Shown here: piece after piece, positions 56,141-64,000 of the stretch
How the letters are laid out: each line of letters begins with the position of its first letter
How positions within the stretch are numbered: the first letter of the stretch is position 1
From: Pseudarthrobacter sp. IC2-21
GTDB lineage: Bacteria > Actinomycetota > Actinomycetes > Actinomycetales > Micrococcaceae
DNA: 64,000 nt
Direction of reading: 5' to 3'
Assembly: GCF_034048115.1 (NCBI RefSeq)
Contig: NZ_CP139145.1
Coordinates: forward strand, 1,178,001-1,242,000
The notes under the pieces: generated by a model
Seen by the model: the letters and a program-made list of their open reading frames with translations, nothing else
What the model was told of the DNA's origin: nothing
Databases searched by the model: none
Made by a program: the position numbers and the translations under genes

Positions 56141-57084
56141 CCCGCGTCGCCGCCATCGACTGCGGAACCAACTCCATCCGCCTGCTGATCGCGGATGTGG
56201 ACCGCAGTAACGGTGCCCCCAGGCTCACGGACGTGGTCCGGGAAATGCGTGTGGTCCGCCTCGGCCAGGGCGTGGATGCCACCGGCGAGCTTGCCCCGGA
56301 TGCCCTCGAACGCACTTTTGCAGCCACCGCCGACTACGCCCGGCTGATCCGTCAACACGGCGCCACGGCAGTGCGGTTTGTTGCCACGTCCGCGAGCCGG
56401 GACGCGCGCAACCGCCACGTTTTTGTGGACGGAGTCCGGACCCTGCTCGGAGTCGAGCCTGAGGTCATCTCGGGAGAGGAAGAGGCTGCCCTCTCCTTCG
56501 CCGGGGCCAGCAGCGTCCTGCCCATTCACGACGGCGACCAGGTCCTGGTGGTTGACCTCGGCGGCGGCAGCACCGAATTCGTCCTTGGCACCGCATCCGG
56601 TGTCACGGCCGCCAAATCCGTGGACATCGGCTGCGTCCGCCTGACGGAACGGCACCTTCGCGACGATCCGCCCACGGCGGAACAGATCGCCGCCGCAGTA
56701 GCAGACGTGGACGCCGCGATAACCCGCGCAGGCCAGGACGTTCCGCTGGAACGCGCCACCGCCGTCGTCGGCGTTGCCGGGTCCATCACCACCATCACCG
56801 CGCACGCCCTGCGGCTGCCGGAATATTCGCCGGCCGCCATCCACGGAGCCGAACTGCCACTCAGCACCATCACCGAGGCCTCCGCCGATCTCCTGGCGAT
56901 GACCCGGGCCGCCCGCGCGGAGCTGCCTTACATGCACCCCGGCCGGGTGGATGTCATGGGCGCCGGCGGGCTGGTGTGGCGGCGGATCCTTGAGCGTCTG
57001 CACGACGTCAGCGCCGGCCGGATCGGCACAGCCACGGCCAGCGAACACGATATTCTTGATGGAATTGCCCTGAGCCTTAACTGA
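56137..57084 (+). CDS. ppx: Exopolyphosphatase (Ppx/GppA family)
   Basis: A 315-residue phosphatase of the actin-like ATPase fold, acting on polyphosphate or pppGpp. Motifs: AAIDCGTNSIRLLIADVD (phosphate-binding loop), VATSASRDARN, GEEEAALSFAG, VVDLGGGSTEFVLG. GTG 56137 overlaps the DUF501 stop. Short single-module form typical of actinobacterial Ppx2-like proteins. Which substrate dominates is not readable. Confidence 0.9.
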   Translation: MTRVAAIDCGTNSIRLLIADVDRSNGAPRLTDVVREMRVVRLGQGVDATGELAPDALERTFAATADYARLIRQHGATAVRFVATSASRDARNRHVFVDGVRTLLGVEPEVISGEEEAALSFAGASSVLPIHDGDQVLVVDLGGGSTEFVLGTASGVTAAKSVDIGCVRLTERHLRDDPPTAEQIAAAVADVDAAITRAGQDVPLERATAVVGVAGSITTITAHALRLPEYSPAAIHGAELPLSTITEASADLLAMTRAARAELPYMHPGRVDVMGAGGLVWRRILERLHDVSAGRIGTATASEHDILDGIALSLN

Positions 57085-57119
57085 CACCGGGCAGCCGCGC
57101 ACCAAGCAGGGGAATCCAG

Positions 57120-58514
57120 ATGACCAGAGCAACAGCCCGGTTCCGCCGGACCGCCTCCTCGCTCCTGGCGATAACCCTTGCAGGCGTCAGCCTGGCCTCA
57201 GGCCTGGTGCTGGCGCCCGCCGCCCAGGCGGACGACGTGCGCGACAAACAGTACTGGCTGGACGAATCCGGGATCACGAAGGCCTGGGACGTCTCCAAGG
57301 GCGCCGGCGTCAAAGTCGCCGTGATCGACAGCGGCGTGGACGCGGGCCACCCGGACCTGAAAGGGGCAGTCACCGGCGGGTATGACGCCTCCGGGGCAGG
57401 CACCGCCAACGGGCAGAAGACCCTCGGTGTCAAGCCCGAACACGGCACGCTGGTAGCCACTATGCTGGCCGGCCGCGGCCACCAGCCCCCCACGCCCACG
57501 CCCACACCCGGCGCCACCCCGCCACCGGCCACCAGCCCGTCAGCTGTTGGTCCGGACGGCATTGTGGGCGTGGCGCCGGAGGCGGAGATCCTGTCCGTCT
57601 CCACCTGGCTGGGATCTGCAAACCCCGCGGGCAAGAGCGACCAGGACCAGATTCCCGAGGCCGTCCGCTGGGCCGTGGATAACGGTGCCGGGGTCATCAA
57701 CATCTCCCTGGGCAGCACGACGCCGCAGTGGCCCCAGAGCTGGGACGCTGCTTTCCTGTATGCCGAACAGAAAGACGTGGTGATCGTTGCCGCTGCCGGA
57801 AACCGGGTGGGCGGCAACCTCCAGGTGGGCGCCCCTGCCACCATTCCCGGCGTCCTGACCGTCGCCGGCCTGGACCGCAAGGGCGTGGCGAGCGTCGACT
57901 CGTCCTCGCAAGGGATCAGTATCGGCGTGGCCGCCCCGGCAGAGAACCTCCAGGGCGGTCTGCCCGGCGGCGGCTATGCCGAGTGGGCCGGCACCTCGGG
58001 CGCTGCTCCGATCGTGGCCGGGGTGGCAGCCCTGGTCAGGTCCAAGTGGCCGGCCATGAGCGCGAAGCAGGTCATCAACCGGATTGTGAGCACCGCCAGG
58101 GACGCCGGCCCCGCCGGGAAGGACCCGCTGTACGGCTATGGCGTGCTGAACGCCGAGGGAGCGCTGAAGGATTCGGTACCGGAAACGGCGGCCAACCCGC
58201 TGGGCTCCATTGCCGACTGGATCCGGGTGCACCGCCGCGGGAACCTGGCCACGCCTGCCCCGCTTCCCAGCGCCGACGTTGCCAGCGCCGTTCCCACCCT
58301 GCCCGACCCCACGGTGCCCGCAGTGGTGCCTCCCTCGCAGCGGGACAGCGCCATCAGCGCCGCGGTGGTCATCGGTTCAGCGTTGCTGTTTGTGGTGATC
58401 ATCGCCGTGGCCGCGTTCCAGTTGCGCCGGGCCGCCAAGGACCCGCGCCTGGCCCGGGACGATCCGGACACCGGAGCCCTCGATACCGCGGATTCCCAAG
58501 GCCAACACAGTTAG
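57120..58514 (+). CDS. Mycosin-like subtilase (S8) with C-terminal TM anchor
   Basis: A 464-residue secreted, membrane-anchored protease. Signal peptide to about AQA (36-37); catalytic triad Asp70 (VAVIDSGVD), His108 (EHGTLVA) and Ser293 (GTSGAAP). A Pro/Thr-rich insertion (PTPTPTPGATPPP) follows the His motif. A C-terminal TM (VVIGSALLFVVIIAVAAFQ) is followed by a short charged tail. This layout is that of type VII secretion mycosins, but no ESX genes are nearby. Target unknown. The stop codon lies inside a Rex-like operator. Confidence 0.9.
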   Translation: MTRATARFRRTASSLLAITLAGVSLASGLVLAPAAQADDVRDKQYWLDESGITKAWDVSKGAGVKVAVIDSGVDAGHPDLKGAVTGGYDASGAGTANGQKTLGVKPEHGTLVATMLAGRGHQPPTPTPTPGATPPPATSPSAVGPDGIVGVAPEAEILSVSTWLGSANPAGKSDQDQIPEAVRWAVDNGAGVINISLGSTTPQWPQSWDAAFLYAEQKDVVIVAAAGNRVGGNLQVGAPATIPGVLTVAGLDRKGVASVDSSSQGISIGVAAPAENLQGGLPGGGYAEWAGTSGAAPIVAGVAALVRSKWPAMSAKQVINRIVSTARDAGPAGKDPLYGYGVLNAEGALKDSVPETAANPLGSIADWIRVHRRGNLATPAPLPSADVASAVPTLPDPTVPAVVPPSQRDSAISAAVVIGSALLFVVIIAVAAFQLRRAAKDPRLARDDPDTGALDTADSQGQHS

Positions 58515-58542
58515 TGAAGATTTTCACAAACTACTGTATCCT
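58512..58542 (+). promoter_or_regulatory. ndh promoter with Rex-type operator
   Basis: TAGTGAAGATTTTCACAA (58512-58529) matches the Rex consensus TTGTGA-A-N4-T-TCACAA at all but one defined position. TATCCT (58537-58542) is a -10 box six bases before the ndh start codon, so bound Rex would cover the -35/spacer region. The upstream subtilase stop codon TAG is the first three bases of the operator. Confidence 0.78.
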
Positions 58543-58548
58543 TGAGAA

Positions 58549-60045
58549 ATGGCAACCACCCCAGAGCTCCAGGACCGTCCCAGGGTACTCGTCGTCGGCG
58601 GCGGGTACGTCGGCCTGTACGTAGCACTCAAACTGCAGAAGAAGATCGCGAATGCCGGTGGCATCGTCACCCTCGTGGATCCACTGCCCTACATGACTTA
58701 CCAGCCCTTCCTGCCCGAAGTTGCCGGCGGCAACATCGAGGCCCGCCACGCCGTGGTGTCCCACCGTCAGCACCTGAAACAGACTGAACTCATCCAGGGC
58801 AGCGTCACCTCCATCGACCACGCCAACCGCACCGCCGTCGTGGCACCTGCGGACGGCGGACCCCACATTGAAGTCCCGTACTTTGACATCGTGGTCTCCG
58901 CAGGCGCCATCACCCGCACGTTCCCCATCAAGGGCCTCGCGGACAAGGGCATCGGCCTGAAGACCATCGAAGAGGCTGTGGCCCTGCGCAACAAGGTGCT
59001 GGAGCGGATCGAAGCCGCCTCCACCATCACGGACCCTGCCGCCCGCGCCAAGGCCCTGACCTTCGTTGTGGTCGGTGGCGGCTTCGCCGGCATCGAGTGC
59101 ATCACCGAAATGGAAGACCTGGCGCGCGCCGCTGTGCGGAACAACCCACGCATCAAGCAGGAGGAAGTCCGCTTCGTCCTGGTTGAAGCCATGGGCCGCA
59201 TCATGCCCGAGGTCACCGCACCCCAGGCCGAATGGGTAGTGGAGCACCTTCGCAGCCGCGGCATCGAGGTCCTGCTGAACACCTCGCTGGACAGCGCCGA
59301 AGGCGCCCTGAAGCTCATCAACCTCCCGGACAAGACCCTCGCCCAGGAATTTGAAGCCGACACGCTGGTCTGGACTGCCGGCGTGCAGGCCAACCCGATG
59401 ATCCGTTCCTCCGACTTCCCGCTGGAGCCCCGCGGCCGCGTCCGCGTCCTCCCGGACCTGCGTATCTCCGGCGACGAAGGCATCGTTGAGAACGCCTGGG
59501 CTGCCGGCGACATCGCCGCCGTGCCGGACCTTTCGGGCAGCGGCCTGCCGGATGGCACCTGCGTCCCCAACGCCCAGCACGCACTTCGCCAGGCCAAGCG
59601 CCTCGCCAAGAACCTGTGGGCTTCCCGCTGGGACAAGCCGCTGAAGGACTACAAGCACAAGAACCTTGGCGCCGTGGCCGGATTCGGTGAGTGGAAGGGT
59701 GTCGCCAACATCAACCTCATCGGCCGCATCGGGCTCAAGGGCCCGCTGGCGTGGCTGGCACACCGCGGCTACCACGGCATGGCCATGCCCACCGTGGAGC
59801 GCAAGGTCCGCGTGATCATGGGCTGGATCCTGGCATTCTTCATGGGCCGCGATACCACGCAGCTGATCGACCTGGACAACCCGCGCGGAGCGTTCGTGGC
59901 GGCCGCCACCCCGGCGCCCAAGCCTGCCGCCGCCCCCGTGGCTGCGCCGGCTGCCCCTGAGGCCTCAGCCGGCGCGGCAAAGCCCGGTTCTGCCGCCGCC
60001 ACCAGCGTGGATCCCAAGCAGTCAGTCACCGCAGACGCCAAGTAG
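58549..60045 (+). CDS. ndh: Type II NADH dehydrogenase
   Basis: A 498-residue single-subunit, non-proton-pumping NADH:quinone oxidoreductase bound to the membrane face. FAD fold VLVVGGGYVGLYVALKLQ (16-), quinone-side motif MTYQPFLPEVAGG, NAD fold FVVVGGGFAGIECITE, and WAAGDIAAVPD near residue 320. The C-terminus ends in an Ala/Pro-rich tail. ATG is six bases after TATCCT with no Shine-Dalgarno (leaderless). A Rex-type operator overlaps the promoter, linking expression to the NADH/NAD+ ratio. Confidence 0.94.
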   Translation: MATTPELQDRPRVLVVGGGYVGLYVALKLQKKIANAGGIVTLVDPLPYMTYQPFLPEVAGGNIEARHAVVSHRQHLKQTELIQGSVTSIDHANRTAVVAPADGGPHIEVPYFDIVVSAGAITRTFPIKGLADKGIGLKTIEEAVALRNKVLERIEAASTITDPAARAKALTFVVVGGGFAGIECITEMEDLARAAVRNNPRIKQEEVRFVLVEAMGRIMPEVTAPQAEWVVEHLRSRGIEVLLNTSLDSAEGALKLINLPDKTLAQEFEADTLVWTAGVQANPMIRSSDFPLEPRGRVRVLPDLRISGDEGIVENAWAAGDIAAVPDLSGSGLPDGTCVPNAQHALRQAKRLAKNLWASRWDKPLKDYKHKNLGAVAGFGEWKGVANINLIGRIGLKGPLAWLAHRGYHGMAMPTVERKVRVIMGWILAFFMGRDTTQLIDLDNPRGAFVAAATPAPKPAAAPVAAPAAPEASAGAAKPGSAAATSVDPKQSVTADAK

Positions 60046-60089
60046 CGTCTTCGGTACCGCAGCCTCCTGCTGCACCGAGATAACGCCCG

Positions 60090-60126
60090 ACGGCGGCCGC
60101 CCCTTCCGGGGGACGGCCGCCGTTTT
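60090..60126 (+). terminator. Terminator of ndh
   Basis: ACGGCGGCCGCCCC pairs with GGGG...CGGCCGCCGT (one bulge), followed by TTTT. The 5' side lies in CGCCCGACGGCG, as in the hairpins after purH and folD. Confidence 0.85.
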
Positions 60127-60176
60127 GCGTGGCCCGGCAAGTCTGCCTTCGGCGCCCTTCCTTTTAGACTGTCAGG

Positions 60177-61118
60177 ATGACTGGCGAAACCAACCTCCAG
60201 GCCCTGCTCGCAACGCTGCACCCCGTGCTCCGGGACGGCGAATATGTCTGCGTCCTGTGGCCGCACGGCAGGCCGCTGGATCCTGAAATCCAGGCATTGG
60301 TGCGGGAAGCCGAGGGCCTCGCGGTGGTCCTGCCGCGCGAGGCCGCGGATGGTTTGGGTCTTCCCTACGACTTCGTGGGTGCCTGGATCACCCTGCAGGT
60401 GCACTCTGAACTGGACGCTATTGGGCTGACGGCGGCCGTCGGAAAGGCGCTGACGGATGCCAGGATCAGCTGCAACGTGCTGGCGGGGCTTCACCACGAC
60501 CACCTGCTGGTGCCGGTAGCGGACGCGCCGCGCGCCCTCGAAGTCCTCCATGAATTGTCAGCTGCCAGCCTGAACCAGCCGAAGCCGGAGCTGGTCCTCC
60601 GGAACGGGACGCCCGCGGACAGGGACAGGATCCTCGCGCTGACAGCCGAAGCATTCGCCGTCTCGCCGGTCACCGGCCTGGCGGTGGAGGGCGAACCGCT
60701 TGAAGTTGACATGCTGCGCCGGCTCTTCGACTGCGCCGAGTACCTGCCTGAATTCAGTGTGGTGGCGGAGCTGGCGGGTGAAGTGGTGGGCCACGTCATC
60801 AGCACCCGCGGTTGGGCGGGTGACTACGGACTGCTGGGGCTCGGACCCATTGGCGTCACGCCCCGACTCCAGCGGCACGGCATCGGCACCGCACTGATGA
60901 AGGACACGATTGCCCGGGCCAACGCAGCGGGGGAGGGCGGCATTGCGCTGCTGGGCAGCCCCGAGTACTACGCCCGGTTCGGGTTCGTCCCGGCAGCCTC
61001 CTTCGGCGTCCTGCCGCCGGATGAGTCCTGGGGCGAGAAGTTCCAACTGCTGCCGCTGGCACTTTGGCCCGGCGGAGTCCATGGCACTTTCCGGTATGCC
61101 GCACCACTGGCAGGCTGA
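60177..61118 (+). CDS. ACT-domain / GNAT acetyltransferase fusion
   Basis: A 313-residue two-domain protein. Residues about 20-130 resemble the ACT_7/CASTOR-like domain (EYVCVLWPHGRPLD; FVGAWITLQVHSELDAIGLTAAV; GLHHDHLLVP), a type that binds amino acids. Residues about 140-313 form a GNAT acetyltransferase with LGLGPIGVTPRLQRHGIGTALM (acetyl-CoA motif A) and LLGSPEYYARFGF. ATG is six bases after TAGACT with no Shine-Dalgarno. Target unknown; regulation by an amino acid is inference. Confidence 0.85.
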   Translation: MTGETNLQALLATLHPVLRDGEYVCVLWPHGRPLDPEIQALVREAEGLAVVLPREAADGLGLPYDFVGAWITLQVHSELDAIGLTAAVGKALTDARISCNVLAGLHHDHLLVPVADAPRALEVLHELSAASLNQPKPELVLRNGTPADRDRILALTAEAFAVSPVTGLAVEGEPLEVDMLRRLFDCAEYLPEFSVVAELAGEVVGHVISTRGWAGDYGLLGLGPIGVTPRLQRHGIGTALMKDTIARANAAGEGGIALLGSPEYYARFGFVPAASFGVLPPDESWGEKFQLLPLALWPGGVHGTFRYAAPLAG

Positions 61119-61141
61119 TCACGGGATACCATTGACCGGGC

Positions 61142-61215
61142 GCCCCAGTAGCCCAATTGGCAGAGGCAGCGGACTTAAAATCCGCGTGTTGTGGGTTCGA
61201 GTCCCACCTGGGGTA
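61142..61215 (+). tRNA. tRNA-Leu(UAA)-type, short variable loop
   Basis: Cloverleaf: acceptor 61142-61148 with 61208-61214 (first pair G-T), anticodon stem GCGGA/TCCGC (61169-61173 with 61181-61185), loop CTTAAAA with anticodon TAA at 61176-61178, variable loop of only five bases (61186-61190), T-arm GTGGG-TTCGAGT-CCCAC, and discriminator A61215. CCA is not encoded. By anticodon it is Leu, but bacterial tRNA-Leu normally has a long variable arm. Gene call is strong; the amino-acid identity is less so. Confidence 0.88.
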
Positions 61216-61568
61216 CACACTCTCTTTTAAGGCACCCTCCTGCGCGCCTGCCTGCCTCCACCGGCGCCTCCAGAGGCCGGACCGGCCGGCTACCCTCACG
61301 CCTCCTGGTGACGGCTTGATTTCGCATATGCAACTACTGTTATAAGGATGTGACCTCAGTCACTTATATCCGCGGCATATTTGCATTATTTTGAAGCTAA
61401 ATCAGGAGCCCCTGATCCACGTTCGCATCCAGTTTTCGCCACACCCTCCCGGCAATGTGTTTCACGACACACTTTTGGGAGTAGTCTCAGGAAACAATTT
61501 CGGAAGTACGCGTAAGCTGCCTCGGTCATCCGCAGCAGTCGAGATAATCCGGCTCGGAAGGTAAATAA
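61216..61568. other. 353-bp regulatory region before the amino-acid importer
   Basis: No gene seen. The stretch 61320-61400 is markedly A/T-rich for this genome. It contains a CRP-like palindrome (61349-61364), a second TGTG...CACA palindrome (61456-61471) and a possible -10 TAGTCT (61482-61487). The leader to the importer gene would be about 75 bases if that box is used. Confidence 0.55.
61349..61364. promoter_or_regulatory. CRP/GlxR-like operator
   Basis: TGTGACCTCAGTCACT fits the TGTGA-N6-TCACA consensus at nine of ten defined positions. It lies about 205 bases upstream of the binding-protein gene start. Confidence 0.55.
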
Positions 61569-62801
61569 ATGTACCGAAAGAAAGTCATCACGGCGTGGGC
61601 GGCGGCAGCCACCCTCACCCTGACCCTCTCGGGTTGTGCCAATCAGGCCGGCCCCGCCCCCAGCGAAACCTCCGGAGCCTCCGGCAAGGTGAACATTCCG
61701 GCAATTTCCAAGGTGGATGTGCCTTCCGGTGCTGTCCTGCCGAAGGGCGACGGCAAAGCGACCTGTGCCGCAACAACGACGTTGGCGTACGCAGGCGCAC
61801 AGACCGGAGCGAATGCCCAGCTCGGTGTGAACATCTTCAACGGCATCCAGCTGGCCATCAACCAGCACAATGCCGCAAACCCCGGCTGCCAGGTCCAGTT
61901 CAAGAAGTTCGACACGGAAGGTGACCCCAACAAGGCCACCGGCCCTGTCACCCAGCTGGTCAGTGAACCCGAGATTGTGGGCGTCATCGGTCTCCCGTTC
62001 TCGGGGGAGTCCAAGGCGACCGGCAACATTTTCGAGCAGAAGGGCCTGGTGCACATCACCCCGTCCGCAACCAACCCCGGCCTTACTGAGAACGGCTGGA
62101 CCACGTTCTTCCGCGGCCTGGGTAACGACGCCGTCCAGGGCCCGGCTGCCGCCAAGTTCCTGACCGGCAAGCTGGGCGCCAAGAAGGTTTACCTCGTTCA
62201 GGACGACTCCGATTACGGCATCGGACTTGGCACGTCAACCTCCGCCGGGCTCGGCAGTGCACTGGTCGGGACCGAGAAGGTCACCACCGGCCAGAAGGAC
62301 TTCTCGGCAGTGATCTCCAAGATCATGAACGCCAAGGCCGATGCTGTGTTCTACTCCGGCTACTACGCTGAGGGCGCACCGTTCGACCAGCAGCTCTCGG
62401 GCAAGGGGTTCACCGGCACCTTCGTGGCACCTGATGGTGTGAAGGATGATCAGTTCATCAAGCAGGCCGGTGACGCTTCCAACAACGCGTACTTCACCTG
62501 CCCGTGCATCCCTGGCGAACTGATTCCCGATTTCGCCTCTGCCTATAAGGAAGTCTCGAAGGGCGCCGAGCCGGGAACCTATTCCATCGAGGGCTACGAC
62601 GCGGCTACGGTGCTCCTGTCGGGTATCGACGCCGGTAAGCAGTCCCGGGCCGACCTTCTGTCCTGGGTCAAGACCTATGACAAGGACGGCCTGAGCAAGC
62701 ACTACAAGTGGGACGCCAAGGGCGAGCTCCAGGCACCGACTGTGTACGGCTACAAGGTCGAGAACGGCAAGATCGTTCCGATTGGACCAATCGGCGAGTA
62801 G
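61569..62801 (+). CDS. livK: Branched-chain amino-acid type ABC binding lipoprotein
   Basis: A 410-residue lipoprotein with lipobox LSGC (Cys23). It is a type I periplasmic-binding fold of the Leu/Ile/Val family: NAQLGVNIFNGIQLAINQHN, VIGLPFSGESKATGNIF, and DDSDYGIGLGTSTSAGLG. The ligand may be a branched-chain amino acid or another small amide. The start ATG follows GGAAGG. A terminator separates it from the permease, as expected for a highly expressed binding protein. Confidence 0.88.
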   Translation: MYRKKVITAWAAAATLTLTLSGCANQAGPAPSETSGASGKVNIPAISKVDVPSGAVLPKGDGKATCAATTTLAYAGAQTGANAQLGVNIFNGIQLAINQHNAANPGCQVQFKKFDTEGDPNKATGPVTQLVSEPEIVGVIGLPFSGESKATGNIFEQKGLVHITPSATNPGLTENGWTTFFRGLGNDAVQGPAAAKFLTGKLGAKKVYLVQDDSDYGIGLGTSTSAGLGSALVGTEKVTTGQKDFSAVISKIMNAKADAVFYSGYYAEGAPFDQQLSGKGFTGTFVAPDGVKDDQFIKQAGDASNNAYFTCPCIPGELIPDFASAYKEVSKGAEPGTYSIEGYDAATVLLSGIDAGKQSRADLLSWVKTYDKDGLSKHYKWDAKGELQAPTVYGYKVENGKIVPIGPIGE

Positions 62802-62821
62802 TCGCCGCCTTAGAGTAAACC

Positions 62822-62859
62822 GGCTGTGGGGCCAGCATTAGCCGGCCCCACAGCCTTTT
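62822..62859 (+). terminator. Terminator/attenuator between livK and livH
   Basis: A perfect 12-bp stem (62822-62833 with 62844-62855) followed by TTTT, located 20 bases after livK and within the operon. Confidence 0.9.
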
Positions 62860-62888
62860 CCTGACCTAACGCCTGACAGGAAGTCCTG

Positions 62889-63893
62889 ATGCTCCCACTC
62901 CTCGTCCACCTGCCGCTGGAAAACGACTGGATCTCTTTCGACGTCCCGTCCCTCATGGAGAATTTCTGGAGCGCAACGTTTGACGGACTGACGTTCGGTG
63001 CCATTTACGCACTCGTGGCGCTGGGCTACACGTTGGTCTACGGCGTCCTGAATCTCATCAACTTTGCGCACTCGGAAGTATTCATCGTGGGCTGCTACGC
63101 AGTCTTCTTCACCCTCAGCGGCTTGGGCTTCGGCCCGTCGGTCCCGCGGCTGGACATCTGGGCCATCATCCTGAACCTCATCCTTGCCCTGGTGGTGGCC
63201 ATGGTTGCGTCCGCCCTGACAGCTTTCGTCCTTGAGCGCGTGGCCTACAAGCCGCTCCGGAAGCGAAACGCCCCGCGCCTCGTCTTCCTGATTACCGCCA
63301 TCGGAGCATCGTTCACCATCCAGTACCTGATCTACCTGTGGCGCGGTCCCAGCCCGGAGCTGGCACTGACCATGTTCCGGCCCACCCCCATCTTCGATAT
63401 CTTCGGAACCATCGTGGATTCCCAGCAGCTGGTCATCATCATCGCCGCCGTGATCATGATGGTGGCAACCGAGCGCTTTATCCGGAAATCGCGGACCGGC
63501 CGCGGCATCCGTGCCGTAGCCCAGGACCCTGACACCGCGACGCTCATGGGCGTCAATAAAGAACGCATCATCATCACCACCTTTGTGATCGGTGGCCTGC
63601 TTGCCGGAGCCGCGGCACTGTTCTACGTTATGAAAATCCCCTCCGGGGTGCAGTACAGCGGCGGCTTCGTTCTGGGCATCAAGGCGTTCGCAGCCGCTGT
63701 CCTGGGCGGCATCGGCAATGTCCGGGGTGCGCTCCTGGGCGGTCTGCTCCTGGGCCTCATCGGCAACTATGGCCAGATCCTGCTCGGAAATTCGCAGTGG
63801 ACCGACGTGGTGGCCTTCGTGGTCCTGGTCCTGGTCCTCCTGCTGCGACCGCAGGGAATTCTCGGCACTGCCCTGGGAAGGAGCAAAGCATGA
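62889..63893 (+). CDS. livH: Branched-chain amino-acid type ABC permease (LivH)
   Basis: A 334-residue membrane permease. LivH landmarks: DGLTFGAIYALVALGYTLVYGVLNLINFAHSE near the start, and GRGIRAVAQDPDTATLMGVN (coupling loop) and AFAAAVLGGIGNVRGALLGGL in the last third. About eight hydrophobic segments. ATG 62889 has AGGAAG upstream. It overlaps the next gene by four bases. Confidence 0.94.
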   Translation: MLPLLVHLPLENDWISFDVPSLMENFWSATFDGLTFGAIYALVALGYTLVYGVLNLINFAHSEVFIVGCYAVFFTLSGLGFGPSVPRLDIWAIILNLILALVVAMVASALTAFVLERVAYKPLRKRNAPRLVFLITAIGASFTIQYLIYLWRGPSPELALTMFRPTPIFDIFGTIVDSQQLVIIIAAVIMMVATERFIRKSRTGRGIRAVAQDPDTATLMGVNKERIIITTFVIGGLLAGAAALFYVMKIPSGVQYSGGFVLGIKAFAAAVLGGIGNVRGALLGGLLLGLIGNYGQILLGNSQWTDVVAFVVLVLVLLLRPQGILGTALGRSKA

Positions 63894-64000
63894 GCATGAT
63901 AGACGGACCCACCCCGCTTCCGGAGGCAGCATCGGCCCAGGCCGCGGCGGAACGCGAGGCCGAAACCATCGGACCCGGAAGCAGCGTCACGCCGGAAAAG
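63890..64000 (+). CDS. livM: ABC permease, LivM family (3'-truncated)
   Basis: The first 37 codons of the gene after livH, running off the window end. ATG 63890 overlaps the livH stop (ATGA) with GGAG upstream. The visible part is a hydrophilic, Ala/Glu/Pro-rich N-terminus with no TM yet. LivM identity is inferred from gene order alone. Confidence 0.75.
   Translation, partial: MSMIDGPTPLPEAASAQAAAEREAETIGPGSSVTPEK

Overview
The window comes from a high-GC Gram-positive chromosome, most likely Arthrobacter, Pseudarthrobacter or a close Micrococcaceae relative. This rests on protein character (monomeric NADP isocitrate dehydrogenase, multiple-monosaccharide ABC system, DUF501 and FtsB downstream of enolase, mycosin-like subtilase), strong codon bias, many GTG and TTG starts, and many leaderless-type promoters. 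No phage, insertion sequence, integrase or CRISPR array is visible. Most of the window is core chromosome; the one accessory-looking block is at 412-2915.

Layout. 1-4878: purine biosynthesis, with a truncated purN and purH separated by a nuclease-like gene framed by two 66-bp palindromes and by an MFS transporter. 4890-6078: secreted trypsin-like protease and a small ORF repeating its propeptide motif. 6603-11369: icd and katE. 11420-16457 (minus): Ser/Thr kinase with lipoprotein, Gfo/Idh oxidoreductase, MacB-type ABC exporter. 16729-22092 (minus): multiple-monosaccharide ABC importer and its likely ROK regulator. 22191-26253: gamma carbonic anhydrase, purU, ZTP riboswitch, glyA-folD. 26331-28979: ABC-2 exporter. 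29113-34003: small membrane protein, xth, trpS, 2H phosphoesterase, BrkB protein, hydrolase. 34098-37631 (minus): sdhCDAB. 37889-42354: manC, M20 amidohydrolase, ohrR-ohr-reductase. 42573-53178: nucleoside uptake and salvage (BMP lipoprotein, ATPase, two permeases, cdd, deoA, two DedA proteins, add, MazG). 53312-57084: eno, ftsB, DUF501, ppx. 57120-61215: subtilase, ndh, ACT-GNAT protein, a tRNA. 61569-64000: branched-chain amino-acid type ABC importer, cut at the window end.

Themes. Purine and one-carbon metabolism recur: purN, purH, purU, and glyA-folD behind a ZTP riboswitch that senses the purine intermediate ZMP/ZTP. Nucleosides imported by the BMP system can be deaminated (cdd, add) and phosphorolysed (deoA). 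Several regulatory sites can be read directly: paired ROK-type operators, an OhrR-type palindrome, a Rex-type palindrome before ndh, and a CRP-like site before the last importer.

The most unusual structure is a family of four palindromes, each exactly 66 bp (31-nt arms around 4 nt), at 434, 1487, 22740 and 28986. Two copies bracket a gene with an AbiEi-like N-terminus and a Vsr/DUF559-like nuclease C-terminus, and the gene's stop codon lies inside the second copy. This resembles REP/RAYT logic with a different protein and is the best candidate here for an undescribed system.
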